A stretch of DNA of 64,000 nt from Chryseobacterium panacisoli (GTDB lineage Bacteria; Bacteroidota; Bacteroidia; Flavobacteriales; Weeksellaceae). The DNA is taken from positions 2,170,001 through 2,234,000 of the forward strand of contig NZ_VTRU01000001.1 of the NCBI RefSeq assembly GCF_008274625.1. Reading direction: 5' to 3'. Below are positions 1 to 8,684 of this stretch, piece after piece; the first letter of the stretch is position 1, and every line of letters begins with the position of its first letter. The position numbers and the translations under genes are program-made. A model generated the notes under the pieces. It had not been told where the DNA came from and made no database searches. It worked only from the letters and a program-made list of their open reading frames with translations.

Positions 1-1328
1 CCCATGCAGATTACGACTTAGTTCGAAAAAATATTGAAATAATTAGAGAGCTAAACAGCGAGTATGGTTATTCAGTAGGAATTCTTGGTGATCTTCAGGG
101 GCCTAAACTGAGAGTGGGAGTTGTAAAGGAAGGATCTTACCTGAATCCAGGTGATATTCTTACTTTCACCAATGAAAAGATGGAGGGAGATTCCACTAAG
201 GTATATATGACTTATCAACAGTTTCCACAAGACGTAAAAGTAGGAGAAAGAATCCTTATTGACGATGGAAAACTAATGCTGGAAGTTATCGAAACCAATG
301 AAATAGATACTGTAAAAGCAAAAACCATTCAAGGAGGTCCGTTAAGTTCTAAAAAAGGAGTTAATCTACCTAATACGAATGTATCTCTTCCTGCATTGAC
401 AGAAAAAGATATTCAGGATGCTAATTTCATGCTTGATATGGAGGTTGACTGGATTGCCTTGTCATTTGTTCGCCATGCTCAGGATATTATCGACTTGAAG
501 GAGCTTATCAAAGCGCATCCAAATGGTAAATTCAAGACTCCGATTATTGCGAAGATTGAAAAGCCTGAAGGCGTTAAAAATATTGAGGAAATCCTTCTTG
601 AATGTGACGGATTAATGGTAGCCCGTGGAGACCTTGGAGTAGAAGTTCCAATGGAAGAAGTTCCTGCGATCCAGAAAAACCTTGTAGAAAAAGCAAGATT
701 CTATTCTAAGCCGGTGATTATCGCTACCCAGATGATGGAGACCATGATCAACAGTTTGACACCAACAAGAGCAGAAGTAAATGACGTTGCCAACTCTGTA
801 TTGGACGGAGCTGATGCCGTAATGCTTTCCGGAGAAACTTCTGTAGGCAGATATCCGGTACAGGTAGTGGAAAACATGGCCAAAATTGTAAAGAATATCG
901 AAACCACTCATTTTTACCAACACAAAAATGAGCCAATCGAAAAAGATTATAACTGTATTGATGAGAGATTCATTACAAACAGAGTTTGTCTTGCAGCAGT
1001 AAGAATTGCTAAAACAACAAACGTTTCTGCTATTGTGACGCTTACTCACTCTGGATATACAGCTTTCCAGCTTGCAGCACACAGACCCAACTCTCATATC
1101 ATTGTATACAGCGGTAACAAAAGAGTTATTACCATGCTGAACCTTCTTTGGGGTGTTCACGCATACTATTATGATATGAAGAAATCTACTGATGAAACAA
1201 TCATTCAGGTAAATATGCTGACCCACAACTACGGTTATATCGAAACTGGAGACTTTGTAATCAACATCAATGCTACTCCATCATACGAAGGCGGAAAAAC
1301 GAATACGCTGAGATTGACGACAGTATAA
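1..1328 (+). CDS. pyk: Pyruvate kinase, 5'-truncated by window edge
   Basis: Catalyses phosphoenolpyruvate + ADP to pyruvate + ATP, the last step of glycolysis, in the cytoplasm. The frame is open from base 3 with no start; the first visible residues (HADYDLVRKN) correspond to the SHADY region after strand 2 of the barrel, so roughly 40 residues lie off the left edge and about 441 are visible. GDLQGPKLRVG, IIAKIEKPEGV (catalytic lysine), MVARGDLGVEVP and IIATQMMETM are the expected active-site blocks, followed by the C-terminal allosteric domain with THSGYTA. A GTG at 114 is only an internal codon. The gene stands alone, followed by a strong hairpin. Family assignment is certain; the allosteric effector cannot be told. 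Confidence 0.97.
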   Translation, partial: HADYDLVRKNIEIIRELNSEYGYSVGILGDLQGPKLRVGVVKEGSYLNPGDILTFTNEKMEGDSTKVYMTYQQFPQDVKVGERILIDDGKLMLEVIETNEIDTVKAKTIQGGPLSSKKGVNLPNTNVSLPALTEKDIQDANFMLDMEVDWIALSFVRHAQDIIDLKELIKAHPNGKFKTPIIAKIEKPEGVKNIEEILLECDGLMVARGDLGVEVPMEEVPAIQKNLVEKARFYSKPVIIATQMMETMINSLTPTRAEVNDVANSVLDGADAVMLSGETSVGRYPVQVVENMAKIVKNIETTHFYQHKNEPIEKDYNCIDERFITNRVCLAAVRIAKTTNVSAIVTLTHSGYTAFQLAAHRPNSHIIVYSGNKRVITMLNLLWGVHAYYYDMKKSTDETIIQVNMLTHNYGYIETGDFVININATPSYEGGKTNTLRLTTV

Positions 1329-1361
1329 GCAATAAGCAAAATTACTTTTTGTCAAAACATA

Positions 1362-1396
1362 AAAAACTCCTGGAAATTGATTTCCGGGAGTTTTTG
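1362..1396 (+). terminator. Intrinsic terminator after pyk
   Basis: Stem ACTCC(t)GGAAA / TTTCC(g)GGAGT with a TTGA loop, flanked by A and T runs, 33 bases after the pyk stop codon. Confidence 0.85.
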
Positions 1397-1437
1397 TTTA
1401 TAGTCTAAAGTATACTATTAACTTATAAAGGGTACCT

Positions 1438-1498
1438 TGTCATTCTGAACAAAACAGAGTGAAGTGAAGAATCTCTGAAATTGGTTCCTCGAATGACA
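1438..1498. repeat. Short interspersed palindromic repeat (GTCATTCTGAAC type)
   Basis: A 61-bp intergenic unit bounded by perfect 8-bp inverted ends TGTCATTC and GAATGACA. The interior reads GTGAAGTGAAGAATCTCTG. From memory, similar GTCATTCTGA...GAAGAATCT units are scattered in other Bacteroidota genomes, but copy number here cannot be tested from one window. It lies between the convergent pyk and aldehyde dehydrogenase genes and encodes nothing. Confidence 0.6.
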
Positions 1499-1508
1499 TT
1501 TACACACC

Positions 1509-2801
1509 TTAATTACCTACAATAGTCTTAGCTGTTACGAATTCTTTTAAAGCCAATAGAGACAATTCTGTTCCATATCCTGAAGCTTTTGATCCTCCGA
1601 ACGGAAAACGCGGATCAGAACTTGTCATTCTGTTAATATTGACTGTTCCGGATTCAAGGTTCTCAATGAAGAATAATTGGCGGTCTTTATTTTTAGTCCA
1701 TACGGAATTGGAAAGTCCAAAAGGTATATCATTGGCCATTTGTAGGGCTTCTTCATCATTTTTTGCAATCATAACCATGCCCAGAGGTCCGAAAAGCTCT
1801 TCTTTTAAAATCGGATTTCCTTCCTGAACTCTGATTAAGCCTGGTTTAAATTCATTTTCTGAAATTCTTTCCAGAGGAATAATGATTTCTGCTCCATTTT
1901 CCAATGCTCTGTTGAATTGAGCTTCCAACTCATCAGCCAGATCGGGCCTTGCCATTCCTGCCAATTTGGTTTCTTTATCTAAGGGATCTCCAATTTCATA
2001 TTTTTTATATTCTTCAATGAATATAGGGAGAAATTCATTTTCAATCTTTTCATCAATGATAAATCTTTTGGCCGCAGTACAGGTTTGCCCACAGTTTTGA
2101 AGCCTGGATTTTACTCCAGCTTTTGCAGCTTCCTCCAGATTGGCATCATCAAAAATGATAAATGCATCACTTCCGCCTAATTCAAGTAAAGATTTTTTGA
2201 TATTTAAACCCGCTATTGAAGCTACCTCACCTCCGGCTTTTCCACTTCCTGTAAGGCTTACCCCTCTTACAGCATCATGTTCAAGAATTTCCTTTACTGC
2301 TTTGTGTCCCACTTCAAGATTCTGAAAAACCCCTTCCGGAAAACCTGCTTCCAGAAGTACTTCTTCTATGGCATTTCCACTTCCAAAACAAATTGAAGCA
2401 TGTTTCAAAACGATTGTATTTCCAGCTAAAATTGCCGGAGTAGCAAATCTCAATACCTGCCAAAAAGGAAAATTCCACGGCATTACCCCTAAAATCACTC
2501 CTTTCGGGGTATAATGAACTTCAGAATAAGCAAATTCAGATTCTACTTTTTCTGGTTTTAATATATTTTCAGCAGCGGCATAATAATTCATCATTAAAGC
2601 ACACTTTTCCACTTCAGCAATAGATTCTGAAATGGGTTTATTCATTTCTGTAGTAATTATTGTCCCAAATTTCTCCGAATTATTCTTTAAAATTTCTGCT
2701 GCTTTTGCAATTAACTTCTGCCTTTCCTCAAACGGCACTTTTCTCCACACTGAAAACGCTTTATCTGCTTTAATAAGCTTGCTTTCAATTAATTGTTCCA
2801 T
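1509..2801 (-). CDS. NAD(P)-dependent aldehyde dehydrogenase, succinate-semialdehyde type
   Basis: Oxidises an aldehyde, probably succinate semialdehyde, to the acid with NAD(P)+. At 430 residues it is slightly shorter than the usual 450-480; the N-terminal strand before the first helix is missing, and an in-frame stop 9 codons upstream rules out a longer start. Seen: PWNFPFW (oxyanion Asn about residue 110), the cofactor loop SLTGSGKAGGEV, LELGGSDAF with general base Glu207, and NCGQTCTAAKRF with nucleophile Cys241. KHASICFGSG replaces the commoner KHAPNVPG cofactor segment. It stands alone between pyk and hutG. The family is certain; substrate is inferred from resemblance to GabD/Sad enzymes. 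Confidence 0.9.
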   Translation of the reverse strand: MEQLIESKLIKADKAFSVWRKVPFEERQKLIAKAAEILKNNSEKFGTIITTEMNKPISESIAEVEKCALMMNYYAAAENILKPEKVESEFAYSEVHYTPKGVILGVMPWNFPFWQVLRFATPAILAGNTIVLKHASICFGSGNAIEEVLLEAGFPEGVFQNLEVGHKAVKEILEHDAVRGVSLTGSGKAGGEVASIAGLNIKKSLLELGGSDAFIIFDDANLEEAAKAGVKSRLQNCGQTCTAAKRFIIDEKIENEFLPIFIEEYKKYEIGDPLDKETKLAGMARPDLADELEAQFNRALENGAEIIIPLERISENEFKPGLIRVQEGNPILKEELFGPLGMVMIAKNDEEALQMANDIPFGLSNSVWTKNKDRQLFFIENLESGTVNINRMTSSDPRFPFGGSKASGYGTELSLLALKEFVTAKTIVGN

Positions 2802-2937
2802 AATATAAATCTGTTTTAAATTCAGCTAATGAATTTATGAGCGCTTTTATTTTAAAAGCACGGTGAAATTAGCAAATTTCATTCCTTAAGGGTCAATAAA
2901 ATAATGATTTTCTCTATCAGAAGAATATAACTTTATC

Positions 2938-3858
2938 TTACATCATTAGCCATTCATTCACAAGACATGCTGCCAGTCTTGCTGTTCGGTCCTGGATATC
3001 GAATGAAGGGTTAACTTCCGCCACATCCATGGCAACCAATTTTTTATTTTTTAAGATATGCCTGTAAAAATGCATAAAAGTTGTGTCCGCAAAGATTCCG
3101 TTGTATGCTGCAGCCGAAACTCCGGGAGCGATTGATGCATTAAAGACGTCCATACAAATTGTAAGATAGGCATAATCTACAGTATCCAATAGTTCATCAA
3201 TACGTTGATAGATCGACGGAAGGTTTTCAAAAAACAATTCATCAGCCAGGATGTATTTCATTCCGTACTGATGAGCGGTATCAAAAAGCTTCAGTGTATT
3301 GGAGTTTCTCTGAATTCCAATATGCAGCGAGTTGATAGGACCTTCCTGAGCAATCTGCCAGAATCCGGTACCTGAGCTCGCTCCTACTCCTTTTTCCGGC
3401 TGCCTGTTATCAAAATGGGCATCAAGATTAATAATCCCTATTTTCTGCTCAGGAAAAGCTGTTTTAACTCCTAAATAATGAGCATATGTAACTTCATGCC
3501 CTCCACCCAAAACAAGGGATTTTCCTCCTTTTAAAAGGACTTTTGAAACATTTTTGGCAAGATTGTTCTGCGTATTTTCCAGATTACCATCATCACAGGT
3601 AATATTCCCAAAATCCAGCATTGAAAAATCAGGAAGAATCACAGGAAAGTTAGACATGTTCTTTCTGATCACATCAGGAGCTTCCTTAGCGCCCACACGA
3701 CCTTTATTTCGCCTTACCCCTTCATCTACAGCAAAACCGTGCAGTACGAAATCATCCGTTGCGATATTATCGTAATTGCGTTCTTCTTTTACTCTTTGAA
3801 ATATTCTGTGATGGAGAAGTTCTTCTCCGTCCAATCTGCCTTGCCAAATATTACTCAT
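2938..3858 (-). CDS. hutG: Formimidoylglutamase (arginase/ureohydrolase fold)
   Basis: Hydrolyses N-formimidoyl-L-glutamate to glutamate and formamide, the last step of histidine degradation. It is 306 residues. Binuclear Mn ligands are visible as GGGHE (His121) and NLDAHFD (Asp146, His148, Asp150). The third motif reads CMDVFNASIAPGVSA at 235-249: Cys235 stands where arginases normally have the first Asp of DxD, while Asp237 is kept. APGVSA is typical of HutG. Gene order hutI then hutG, 88 bases apart on the same strand, supports the assignment. The intergenic gap holds a 12-bp hairpin. hutH and hutU are not in the window. Confidence 0.92.
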   Translation of the reverse strand: MSNIWQGRLDGEELLHHRIFQRVKEERNYDNIATDDFVLHGFAVDEGVRRNKGRVGAKEAPDVIRKNMSNFPVILPDFSMLDFGNITCDDGNLENTQNNLAKNVSKVLLKGGKSLVLGGGHEVTYAHYLGVKTAFPEQKIGIINLDAHFDNRQPEKGVGASSGTGFWQIAQEGPINSLHIGIQRNSNTLKLFDTAHQYGMKYILADELFFENLPSIYQRIDELLDTVDYAYLTICMDVFNASIAPGVSAAAYNGIFADTTFMHFYRHILKNKKLVAMDVAEVNPSFDIQDRTARLAACLVNEWLMM

Positions 3859-3883
3859 TATTCAGTCATTTGCCTATTGTAAG

Positions 3884-3922
3884 TATTCAATGAGCCGAAA
3901 CCGGAAATGTGCTCATTGAATA
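3884..3922. other. 12-bp inverted repeat between hutI and hutG
   Basis: Perfect arms TATTCAATGAGC and GCTCATTGAATA separated by 15 bases, inside the hutI-hutG gap. There is no T run after it on either strand, so it does not look like an intrinsic terminator. It could shape the hutIG transcript or be a regulator site. Confidence 0.6.
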
Positions 3923-3946
3923 ACAAAGTATGGTTAATTTATAATT

Positions 3947-5170
3947 TTAATTTTTATTTCCATCAATATAAACAAGCTCAGCCTTTAAACTTCCTTGATT
4001 ATACAGCACATTCTGGAAATTACTAGTTTTAAACGTGACAAAATCTGCTTTTTTCCCGGTTTCCAACTGTCCTCTATCCTTCAGGTTAAGGGCATAAGCT
4101 GCACGGAAAGTCATTCCTGCCAACACTTCAGCAGTGGTCAGTTTCTGGAAAGTGGCTAAAATAGACGCCTGGGTAATTAAATTTCCCATTGGGGCCGAAC
4201 CTGGATTCCAGTCACTTGCAATGGCTACAATAGCTCCTGCATCTAATAATTTTCTGGCAGGAGTAAATTTTTCCCCTAATCCTAAGCTTGCTCCGGGAAG
4301 CGCTGTTGCCACAGTATCAGACTTAGCCAAAAATTCGATGTCCTCATCAATAGTTGCTTCTAAATGGTCTGCAGACTGAGCACCCACCTCTACTGCAGTT
4401 CTTGAGCTTCCGGGCGTAAACTGATCAGCATGAACGGTAATTTCAAAACCTAATGCTTTTGCTTTAAGTAAGAATTCTTTACTCTCTTCAGGCTGGAAAG
4501 CAGATTTTTCGATAAAAATGTCTACTCTGTTGGCTAATCCTTCTTCTTTTACTTTTGGTAAAATTTCAGTAATGATATAGTCAAGATATTCAGGATTGCT
4601 TCCTTCAAAGTCTCTAGGCTTTAAATGAGCCGAAAGGCAGGTAGGAACCAAGGTAGCTTTAGTTTTATTTTGTGCTTTTTTGATAATTCTAAGCATTTTC
4701 AGCTCGTTTTCAACATCAAGACCGTAGCCGCTCTTCACTTCAATAGTGGTAATTCCTAAATCAACCAAAAAGTTAATTCTCTCCACTAAAGTTTTCAGCA
4801 ATTCTTCTTCTGATGCATTTCTTGTATGCTGTACAGAACTCCAGATTCCACCACCGCTTTCAGCAATTTCCAGATAGGTTTTCCCTGCATTACGCATGGC
4901 AAAATCATTAGCACGGTTTCCTCCGAAACAGATATGGGTATGTGAATCTACAAAGGCAGGAAGAACAATCTGTTCTCCTTCGATGTTTTCGATCTCTATG
5001 GTAGGATTTTCTGTTTTTAATGCTTCAAAATTTCCAACTTTCTGAATGATATTCTGATCTACTACAATTCCTCCGTCTGCAATAATTTCAAGTTGTTCAT
5101 CGGAAAGTCTTCCTCTTAATGGTAAGTTAGCAAGCGTCACCACCTGCTTAAATGGTCCTATTAATTTCAT
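3947..5170 (-). CDS. hutI: Imidazolonepropionase
   Basis: Hydrolyses 4-imidazolone-5-propionate to N-formimidoyl-L-glutamate, the substrate of the neighbouring HutG. The 407-residue length is normal for this amidohydrolase family. Seen: the metal-binding VDSHTHICFGG (His77, His79), KSGYGLD, the HADQF histidine near residue 250, and SDWNPGSAPMGN near the C-terminus, which is characteristic of HutI. It is transcribed towards hutG. Translation starts at MKLIGPFKQV; the next gene, ruvB, is divergent. Confidence 0.95.
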   Translation of the reverse strand: MKLIGPFKQVVTLANLPLRGRLSDEQLEIIADGGIVVDQNIIQKVGNFEALKTENPTIEIENIEGEQIVLPAFVDSHTHICFGGNRANDFAMRNAGKTYLEIAESGGGIWSSVQHTRNASEEELLKTLVERINFLVDLGITTIEVKSGYGLDVENELKMLRIIKKAQNKTKATLVPTCLSAHLKPRDFEGSNPEYLDYIITEILPKVKEEGLANRVDIFIEKSAFQPEESKEFLLKAKALGFEITVHADQFTPGSSRTAVEVGAQSADHLEATIDEDIEFLAKSDTVATALPGASLGLGEKFTPARKLLDAGAIVAIASDWNPGSAPMGNLITQASILATFQKLTTAEVLAGMTFRAAYALNLKDRGQLETGKKADFVTFKTSNFQNVLYNQGSLKAELVYIDGNKN

Positions 5171-5324
5171 TAGTTTAAAGTTAATGCTAATGTTTAGATT
5201 GAGGCTGATTCATTATCATCAATGCCTGCTCGCTAAACAATCAAAATTTTAATAATTTTTATCAATAATTTCTCCTCTCAAAAATACTTAAAATATCCCA
5301 ATTATTTAAATCTTAGCCGTTCTC

Positions 5325-5400
5325 ATTTTTAACCTTAGCCTAAACCCAGCATCAATCTTAACCTTTTCTCAATCTGCCCTTCAACCTTAGTCTAAATTTG
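5325..5400. repeat. Degenerate AACCTTAG-CTAAA repeats upstream of ruvB
   Basis: The ruvB/hutI divergent region carries loosely repeated units (TTAACCTTAGCCTAAACC, ATCTTAACC, TCAACCTTAGTCTAAATT). They resemble, in reverse complement, the TTTAAAGTTCAAGG repeat found after ruvB and before aspS. No protein is encoded. Confidence 0.45.
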
Positions 5401-5401
5401 C

Positions 5402-5409
5402 TATCTTTG
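5402..5409 (+). promoter_or_regulatory. -7 element for ruvB
   Basis: TATCTTTG matches the Bacteroidota -7 consensus TAnnTTTG and lies 19 bases before the ruvB ATG, implying a very short leader. No clear TTTG is found at -33. Confidence 0.5.
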
Positions 5410-5428
5410 AGGTAAATGAAATGAATTA

Positions 5429-6451
5429 ATGCCAGATTTTTTACATCCAGATAAGGAAAACTACTCACGCGAGGAGCTGATGCAGGAAGAACAGATCCGT
5501 CCCCAGAGCTTTAAAGATTTTGCGGGGCAGAGAAAAACGCTGGAGAACCTTGAAGTTTTTGTTACCGCTGCGAAAAGACGTGGAGGAGCATTAGATCATG
5601 TTTTATTGCATGGTCCGCCAGGTCTTGGAAAAACCACTTTAGCCAATATTATTGCCAATGAGCTTGGAGTAAACTGTAAGATCACTTCCGGTCCCGTACT
5701 GGACAAACCCGGAAGTTTAGCAGGTTTATTGACCAATCTGGAAGAGAATGATGTTCTTTTCATTGATGAAATTCACCGTCTTTCTCCTGTTGTAGAGGAA
5801 TATCTGTATTCTGCGATGGAAGACTACAAGATTGATATCATGCTGGAAACAGGTCCTAATGCCCGAAGTGTGCAGATTGGGCTGAATCCTTTTACCCTGG
5901 TAGGAGCCACTACAAGAAGCGGAATGCTTACCAAACCTATGCTTGCCCGATTCGGGATTCAAAGCAGACTGGAGTATTATTCTATTGAACTTTTGTCTAC
6001 GATTATCCAGCGAAGTGCAAGGGTTCTGGGAGTGGTTATTTACGAAGATGCAGCGATAGAAATTGCAAGAAGAAGCCGCGGAACCCCGAGGATTGCCAAT
6101 GCATTGCTGAGAAGGGTACGTGATTTCGCAGAGATCAAAGGGAACGGCGAAATTGAGATCAATATTACAAAATATGCGCTGAACTCTCTGAATGTGGATG
6201 AATTTGGATTGGATGAAATGGATAATAAGATCATGCGTGTTATGATTGAAAATTTTAAAGGAAAACCAGTTGGGATTTCCGCTTTAGCCACATCTATTGC
6301 TGAAAACCCTGAAACATTGGAAGAAGTTTATGAGCCATTTTTGATCCAGGAAGGGTTTATTATCCGAACTCCGAGAGGAAGAGAAGTTACTGACAAAGCT
6401 TACAAGCATTTAAATATTACAAGACCTAAAAACCCGGGAGAGCTTTTCTAA
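5429..6451 (+). CDS. ruvB: Holliday junction branch migration ATPase RuvB
   Basis: Hexameric AAA+ motor that drives branch migration of Holliday junctions with RuvA in recombinational repair. The 340-residue length is normal. Seen: Walker A GPPGLGKT (62-69), Walker [10 protein letters not shown] (about 110-118), sensor 1 GATTRSGML, and a C-terminal winged helix ending [15 protein letters not shown]. The start is fixed by the family N-terminus and a promoter just upstream. ruvA and ruvC are not adjacent. It may be cotranscribed with the three following plus-strand genes, although a repeat fills the first gap. Confidence 0.97.
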   Translation: MPDFLHPDKENYSREELMQEEQIRPQSFKDFAGQRKTLENLEVFVTAAKRRGGALDHVLLHGPPGLGKTTLANIIANELGVNCKITSGPVLDKPGSLAGLLTNLEENDVLFIDEIHRLSPVVEEYLYSAMEDYKIDIMLETGPNARSVQIGLNPFTLVGATTRSGMLTKPMLARFGIQSRLEYYSIELLSTIIQRSARVLGVVIYEDAAIEIARRSRGTPRIANALLRRVRDFAEIKGNGEIEINITKYALNSLNVDEFGLDEMDNKIMRVMIENFKGKPVGISALATSIAENPETLEEVYEPFLIQEGFIIRTPRGREVTDKAYKHLNITRPKNPGELF

Positions 6452-6475
6452 GTTTAAAGTTCAAGGTTTAAGGTT
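6452..6475 (+). repeat. 24-bp dispersed repeat, copy 1
   Basis: Starts directly after the ruvB stop. Its reverse complement recurs with one mismatch in the aspS leader at 38231-38254. Core elements are TTTAAAGTTCAA and GTTTAAGGTT. Two near-identical 24-mers 32 kb apart in unrelated intergenic sites indicate a dispersed family. Confidence 0.65.
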
Positions 6476-6494
6476 AATGAGAGTTTATTAATTT

Positions 6495-7106
6495 ATGTTT
6501 ATACCCAAATTATACAGAAGCGAAGATTACAACTTGATGAGAGAGATCATTAAAGAAAATTCTTTTGCTTTGCTGATTTCTTCTGTTGACAAAATCAGGG
6601 CGACTCATGCTATGATGATGTTAAATGAAGATGATCCGGAAAATGCTTATATTGAAACACATATTTCAAGAGCTAATCCACAAGCGAAAATCTTAAAAAA
6701 CGGAGATGAAGTTCTTTGCGATTTTTTAGGCGCTCATACTTACATATCCAGCAGCTGGTATGATCATATTAATGTTTCCACCTGGAATTATGAAGCTGTA
6801 CAGGTCTACGGAAAGATCGAACTGATGAATCCTGACGAGCTTTATGCTCATTTGGATAAATTAACGGCCAAATATGAAAAGTTTCAGCAGTGTCCAATGA
6901 TGGTGAAGGATATGGGAAAAGAATTTGTGGAAAAGGAAATGAAGGGTGCTTTTGGCATTAAAATAATCCCTGACGAAATATTTATCAAGCAAAAACTTTC
7001 TCAGAACAGAAAAGAGGCTGATTATAACAATATTATCACTCATCTTGAGGGTTCTGATGATAACGCAAAAAGGATTGCAGAGAAAATGAAAGCAATAAAA
7101 AAATAA
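6495..7106 (+). CDS. PaiB-family FMN-binding protein
   Basis: Member of the FMN_bind_2 / PaiB family (203 residues), with a split-barrel flavin-binding fold. Family-typical blocks are the opening MFIPKLYRSED, ISRANPQAK, HTYISSSWY, STWNYEAVQVYG and the C-terminal KLSQNR. B. subtilis PaiB was described as a negative regulator of sporulation and protease genes; the biochemical role elsewhere is poorly defined, so regulator or flavin-dependent reductase are both possible. It sits between ruvB and an MBL hydrolase, 13 bases before the latter, which suggests cotranscription. No helix-turn-helix is visible. Confidence 0.85.
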   Translation: MFIPKLYRSEDYNLMREIIKENSFALLISSVDKIRATHAMMMLNEDDPENAYIETHISRANPQAKILKNGDEVLCDFLGAHTYISSSWYDHINVSTWNYEAVQVYGKIELMNPDELYAHLDKLTAKYEKFQQCPMMVKDMGKEFVEKEMKGAFGIKIIPDEIFIKQKLSQNRKEADYNNIITHLEGSDDNAKRIAEKMKAIKK

Positions 7107-7119
7107 TCAAAATATACAT

Positions 7120-7986
7120 ATGAAGTTATATCCAATACAATGTGGAAAATTTAAACTGGACGGCGGTGCTATGTTCGGAGTCGTCCCGAAGAGTCTCTGG
7201 GAAAAAACAAACCCGGCAGACGAAAAAAACCTAATTGAACTGGGAACACGTTCCCTGCTTATTGAAGACGGAAAAAAACTAATTCTTGTAGACTGTGGTC
7301 TTGGAAACAAACAGGATGATAAATTTTTCGGACATTATTCTCTTTTTGGAGATGATACTCTTGATAAAAATCTAAAGAAATACGGCTTTATAAAGGAAGA
7401 TATTACGGATGTATTCCTTACCCACCTTCACTTCGATCATTGTGGCGGTGCCATAGAATGGAATGATGACAGAACCGGATACAGACCGGCTTTCAAAAAT
7501 GCCCACTTCTGGACGAATGAAAATCACTGGCAATGGGCAACAGAACCTAATGCGAGAGAAAAAGCAAGTTTCCTGAAGGAAAATATTATGCCGATGCAGG
7601 AAAGTGGCCAGCTTAATTTTTTACCTCTCCCTACTACCGGAAATTACGGTTTCGCTCCGGATCTGAAAATGGATGTCATCTTTGTAGACGGACATACAGA
7701 AAAACAGATGCTTCCGGTCATTCAATACCAGGAAAAAACAGTCGTTTTTGCTGCAGATCTTATTCCTACAGCAGGACATATCAACCCGGTATATGTGATG
7801 GGATATGATACCAGACCTCTTTTAACAATGGAAGAGAAAGGAAAATTCCTTAAGCAGTGTGTAGATAACGAATATTTATTGTTCTTTGAACATGATGCTC
7901 ATAATGAGCTGGCAAGTCTTAAAATGACCGATAAAGGGGTGAGACTTGATGAGACGTTCACGTTTAATGATGTTTTTGGATATTAA
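7120..7986 (+). CDS. MBL-fold metallohydrolase
   Basis: Metallo-beta-lactamase-fold hydrolase, 288 residues, without a signal peptide and so probably cytoplasmic. The zinc motif is THLHFDHCGG (His102, His104, Asp106, His107); further ligands are the DGHTEKQM histidine, the Asp of FAADLIPTAGH, and FEHDAH near residue 260. The arrangement resembles quorum-quenching lactonases and glyoxalase-II-like enzymes, but no substrate can be assigned. It lies 13 bases after the PaiB-like gene and 9 bases before coaE. Confidence 0.85.
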   Translation: MKLYPIQCGKFKLDGGAMFGVVPKSLWEKTNPADEKNLIELGTRSLLIEDGKKLILVDCGLGNKQDDKFFGHYSLFGDDTLDKNLKKYGFIKEDITDVFLTHLHFDHCGGAIEWNDDRTGYRPAFKNAHFWTNENHWQWATEPNAREKASFLKENIMPMQESGQLNFLPLPTTGNYGFAPDLKMDVIFVDGHTEKQMLPVIQYQEKTVVFAADLIPTAGHINPVYVMGYDTRPLLTMEEKGKFLKQCVDNEYLLFFEHDAHNELASLKMTDKGVRLDETFTFNDVFGY

Positions 7987-7995
7987 TTTTAAATC

Positions 7996-8625
7996 ATGGA
8001 AGAATTACATTCAGAAACACAACAGACTGAACCGGAACCAGCACCCAAGATCATAGGTTTAACCGGCGGAATCGGGTCTGGAAAAACTACAGTAGCCCAT
8101 TTTATAGAGGAATTCGGATTTCCGGTTTATTATTCCGATGACAGAGCCAAGGCAATCGTCAACGAGAGTGAAGACCTGAAGATAAAGATCAAGGAACTTC
8201 TTGGCGAAGAATCTTATGATGAAAATGGGTTGTATGACAGAAAATTTGTTGCCAGTAAGGTTTTTAACAATAATGATCTTCTTGAGCAATTAAATGAAAT
8301 CATACACCCGGCTGTACGAATTGATTTTGAAGATTGGGTAAAGAAGCAAAGCAAATATCTGGTGTTCAAAGAAACAGCATTATTGTTTGAGCTAAAACTT
8401 AACAGACAATGTTACAAATCTCTTTTGGTAACCGCTGAAGATAATATCAGGGCTAAAAGAGTAATGGACAGAGATAACAAAACCTATCGTGAGGTAGAGG
8501 CTGTTATGGAAAAGCAGATGCCTGAAAGGGATAAAATAAAAATGGCAGATTGTATCATCTACAACAATACCAATCTGGAAGAATTAAAAGAACAAACTGA
8601 AAAAGTGATCTTTGCTATTGAATAG
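7996..8625 (+). CDS. coaE: Dephospho-CoA kinase
   Basis: Phosphorylates the 3' hydroxyl of dephospho-CoA, the final step of coenzyme A synthesis. It is 209 residues. The P-loop GLTGGIGSGKTT is at 21-32 and is preceded by an unusual acidic, Gln/Pro-rich extension of about 18 residues (MEELHSETQQTEPEPAPK) absent from most CoaE proteins; a start nearer the P-loop is not available as ATG, so the extension is probably real. YYSDDRAK and ETALLFE are typical CoA-binding and lid segments. It is convergent with the next gene across a shared terminator. Confidence 0.95.
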   Translation: MEELHSETQQTEPEPAPKIIGLTGGIGSGKTTVAHFIEEFGFPVYYSDDRAKAIVNESEDLKIKIKELLGEESYDENGLYDRKFVASKVFNNNDLLEQLNEIIHPAVRIDFEDWVKKQSKYLVFKETALLFELKLNRQCYKSLLVTAEDNIRAKRVMDRDNKTYREVEAVMEKQMPERDKIKMADCIIYNNTNLEELKEQTEKVIFAIE

Positions 8626-8652
8626 TAGAAAATTATTTTCTCAGTTAAAAAT

Positions 8653-8682
8653 AAAAAGCCCTCATTATCTGAGGGCTTTTTG
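8653..8682. terminator. Bidirectional terminator between coaE and T9SS gene
   Basis: Perfect stem AAAAAGCCCTC / GAGGGCTTTTT with a 7-base loop. It can serve both convergent genes. Confidence 0.9.
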
Positions 8683-8684
8683 TA

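Noticed and set aside
612..1226. Long minus-strand open frame opposite pyruvate kinase (204 codons)
   Set aside because: It lies wholly inside the pyk coding region, encodes Cys/Ser/His-rich low-complexity sequence and has no promoter or family motif; shadow of the real gene.
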